In this document: piece after piece, positions 6,610 to 7,563 of the stretch | Layout: each line of letters begins with the position of its first letter | Position numbering within the stretch: position 1 is the first letter of the stretch | Assembly (NCBI GenBank): GCA_900547135.1 | Contig: URFJ01000095.1 | Location: 1 to 7,563 of the forward strand | Length of the DNA: 7,563 nt | Origin: an uncultured Eubacteriales bacterium | GTDB lineage: Bacteria > Bacillota > Clostridia > Christensenellales > CAG-138 | Direction of reading: 5' to 3' | Notes under the pieces: model-generated | The model's input: only the letters and a program-made list of their open reading frames with translations | The model's database searches: none | What the model was told of the DNA's origin: nothing | Translations under genes and position numbers: made by a program

Positions 6610-6669
6610 AAATACAGGAATGTTTATCGTGCTAATAAAACAAAAAACGACATTCAGGGAGATAATTAT

Positions 6670-7563
6670 ATGAAACAAAGGTTAACAGGCGTTATCGCGG
6701 CTATTCTACTGCTGGCGGCAACAGGCTGCGCTGAAAAGAACGATACGAGTATCCCCTCTGATATTGATACAACGCAAAGGCCGTATGATATAGTAATGCC
6801 TACATATGCGCCGTTCATATCTCCCACTGACAATAAAGGCACTCCTGGCGCCGGACAGTACAATCCAATGCAGCCTACCCCAACGCCTGTTGAACTATTG
6901 GATAAAGACTCAAATACCATTGAGTTTAAGTGGGAATGTATGCCGCGGGAAGGCACGGCTATAGTGCTTGGCCAGTCTTTCAGCATTGAGGGGAAGATAG
7001 TAAGCGACCATCCGATAACAAAGGTAAAATTAATCGTATGGAATACTAATGATAACAGCAGGGAGATTGAGGTTTCCGCCCGCCAAAGCGATATGGAAGC
7101 ATTGGAATACTCCCTTAACGGATATGAGGGCAGCTTGAATAGTATGGCATCATTTTCCAGGCTAAAGCTTGGCGAGAAGAGGATTGAGTTGATATGCTCT
7201 AACGGAATTGAAACCGACGTAGTTCTGTGGAGGGCAAGTTTCAATGTAAGCGAATGGGTTACGCTGACCAGGGATAAAATCCATACGACGGGATACGACT
7301 CTCTTTATGAGCTTATTGGTGATGCTTCTTTCCTGTTTAGGTATAAGCTAAGGGAAAGGGCGTCACGCCGAATCTATATTGACGACGAATGGTATAACAG
7401 GTATATCACATCGATTGAGTTCAGAGGCCATAATTTTAAAGTTCATACAGCAGCTTACGATAAATTCAAGGAAGCGTTTGACTATATAAACGGTTCTTGG
7501 GTATGTATGAGTTATTCCGACGGCTCTTCTACAGGAGTTTTCAAGTTATCCGAGATAGTTAAT
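6670..7563 (+). CDS. Lipoprotein of unknown function, 3' end beyond window
   Basis: An open frame of 298 codons runs to the window edge without a stop. Start is ATG 6670 with AGGGAGA about 8 nt upstream. The N-terminus is a lipoprotein signal: Lys and Arg at 2-4, hydrophobic 8-17, then AATGC with Cys20 as the lipidated residue. Residues 21-75 are rich in Pro, Thr and Ser, ending in QPTPTPVE, and look like a flexible tether. Residues 83-195 have an alternating hydrophobic pattern suggesting a beta-sandwich. From about 197 (WVTLTRDKIHTTGYDSLYEL) a mixed alpha/beta region begins. The family is not recognised with certainty. The order lipobox, linker, beta domain and this C-terminal part faintly recalls Clostridia cell-wall proteins that end in an M15-type D,D-carboxypeptidase domain, but no catalytic motif is visible. 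It is divergent from the peptidase operon, so a separate unit. Confidence 0.85.
   Translation, partial: MKQRLTGVIAAILLLAATGCAEKNDTSIPSDIDTTQRPYDIVMPTYAPFISPTDNKGTPGAGQYNPMQPTPTPVELLDKDSNTIEFKWECMPREGTAIVLGQSFSIEGKIVSDHPITKVKLIVWNTNDNSREIEVSARQSDMEALEYSLNGYEGSLNSMASFSRLKLGEKRIELICSNGIETDVVLWRASFNVSEWVTLTRDKIHTTGYDSLYELIGDASFLFRYKLRERASRRIYIDDEWYNRYITSIEFRGHNFKVHTAAYDKFKEAFDYINGSWVCMSYSDGSSTGVFKLSEIVN

Noticed and set aside
6666..7244. Minus-strand open frame of 192 codons
   Set aside because: It is antisense to the lipoprotein gene, whose plus frame has a ribosome site, signal peptide and lipobox.
1..7563. Search for CRISPR arrays, insertion sequences, att sites, toxin-antitoxin pairs or defence genes
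   Set aside because: No regularly spaced repeats, transposase motifs, terminal inverted repeats or recognisable defence proteins were seen; base composition looks even across the window.

Overview
The window reads as a stretch of chromosome from a low-to-mid G+C member of the Bacillota, most likely an anaerobic Clostridia-type organism. This is inferred from strong GGAGG-type ribosome binding sites, SigA-like promoters, frequent ATA codons, a lipobox lipoprotein, a YheI/YheH (BmrC/BmrD)-type heterodimeric ABC exporter and a cluster of M42 aminopeptidases. The species cannot be named from the sequence alone.

Layout. From position 1 to about 3100, on the minus strand, lies a drug-efflux-type operon. 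Read in its own direction it has a strong promoter overlapped by inverted repeats (3064-3103), a MarR-family regulator (2525-3025), a first ABC half-transporter with degenerate catalytic residues (801-2528) and a second ABC half-transporter cut off by the window edge (1-799). The regulator and first ABC gene overlap by ATGA. The two ABC genes are 1 bp apart, so all three are probably co-transcribed and translationally coupled. Positions 3104-3298 hold no gene, only an A-tract beside the promoter and weak hairpins. From 3299 to 6486, also on the minus strand, lies a second operon: an extended -10 promoter, three tandem M42-family metallo-aminopeptidases and a rho-independent terminator. From about 6487 to 6669 is a divergent intergenic region. 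The last gene (6670 to the window end, plus strand) encodes a lipoprotein of unknown function, truncated by the window.

How the genes work together. The MarR protein probably represses its own operon and is released by a small molecule that the ABC pair exports. The three M42 proteins are probably cytoplasmic peptide-trimming enzymes of the TET type with different side-chain preferences, made together so that they cover a broad set of peptides or form mixed complexes. Nothing in the sequence ties the two operons functionally. No clearly new system, mobile element, CRISPR array or RNA gene was found. The points most worth following are the divergence among the three M42 paralogues, the operator layout and the unidentified lipoprotein.
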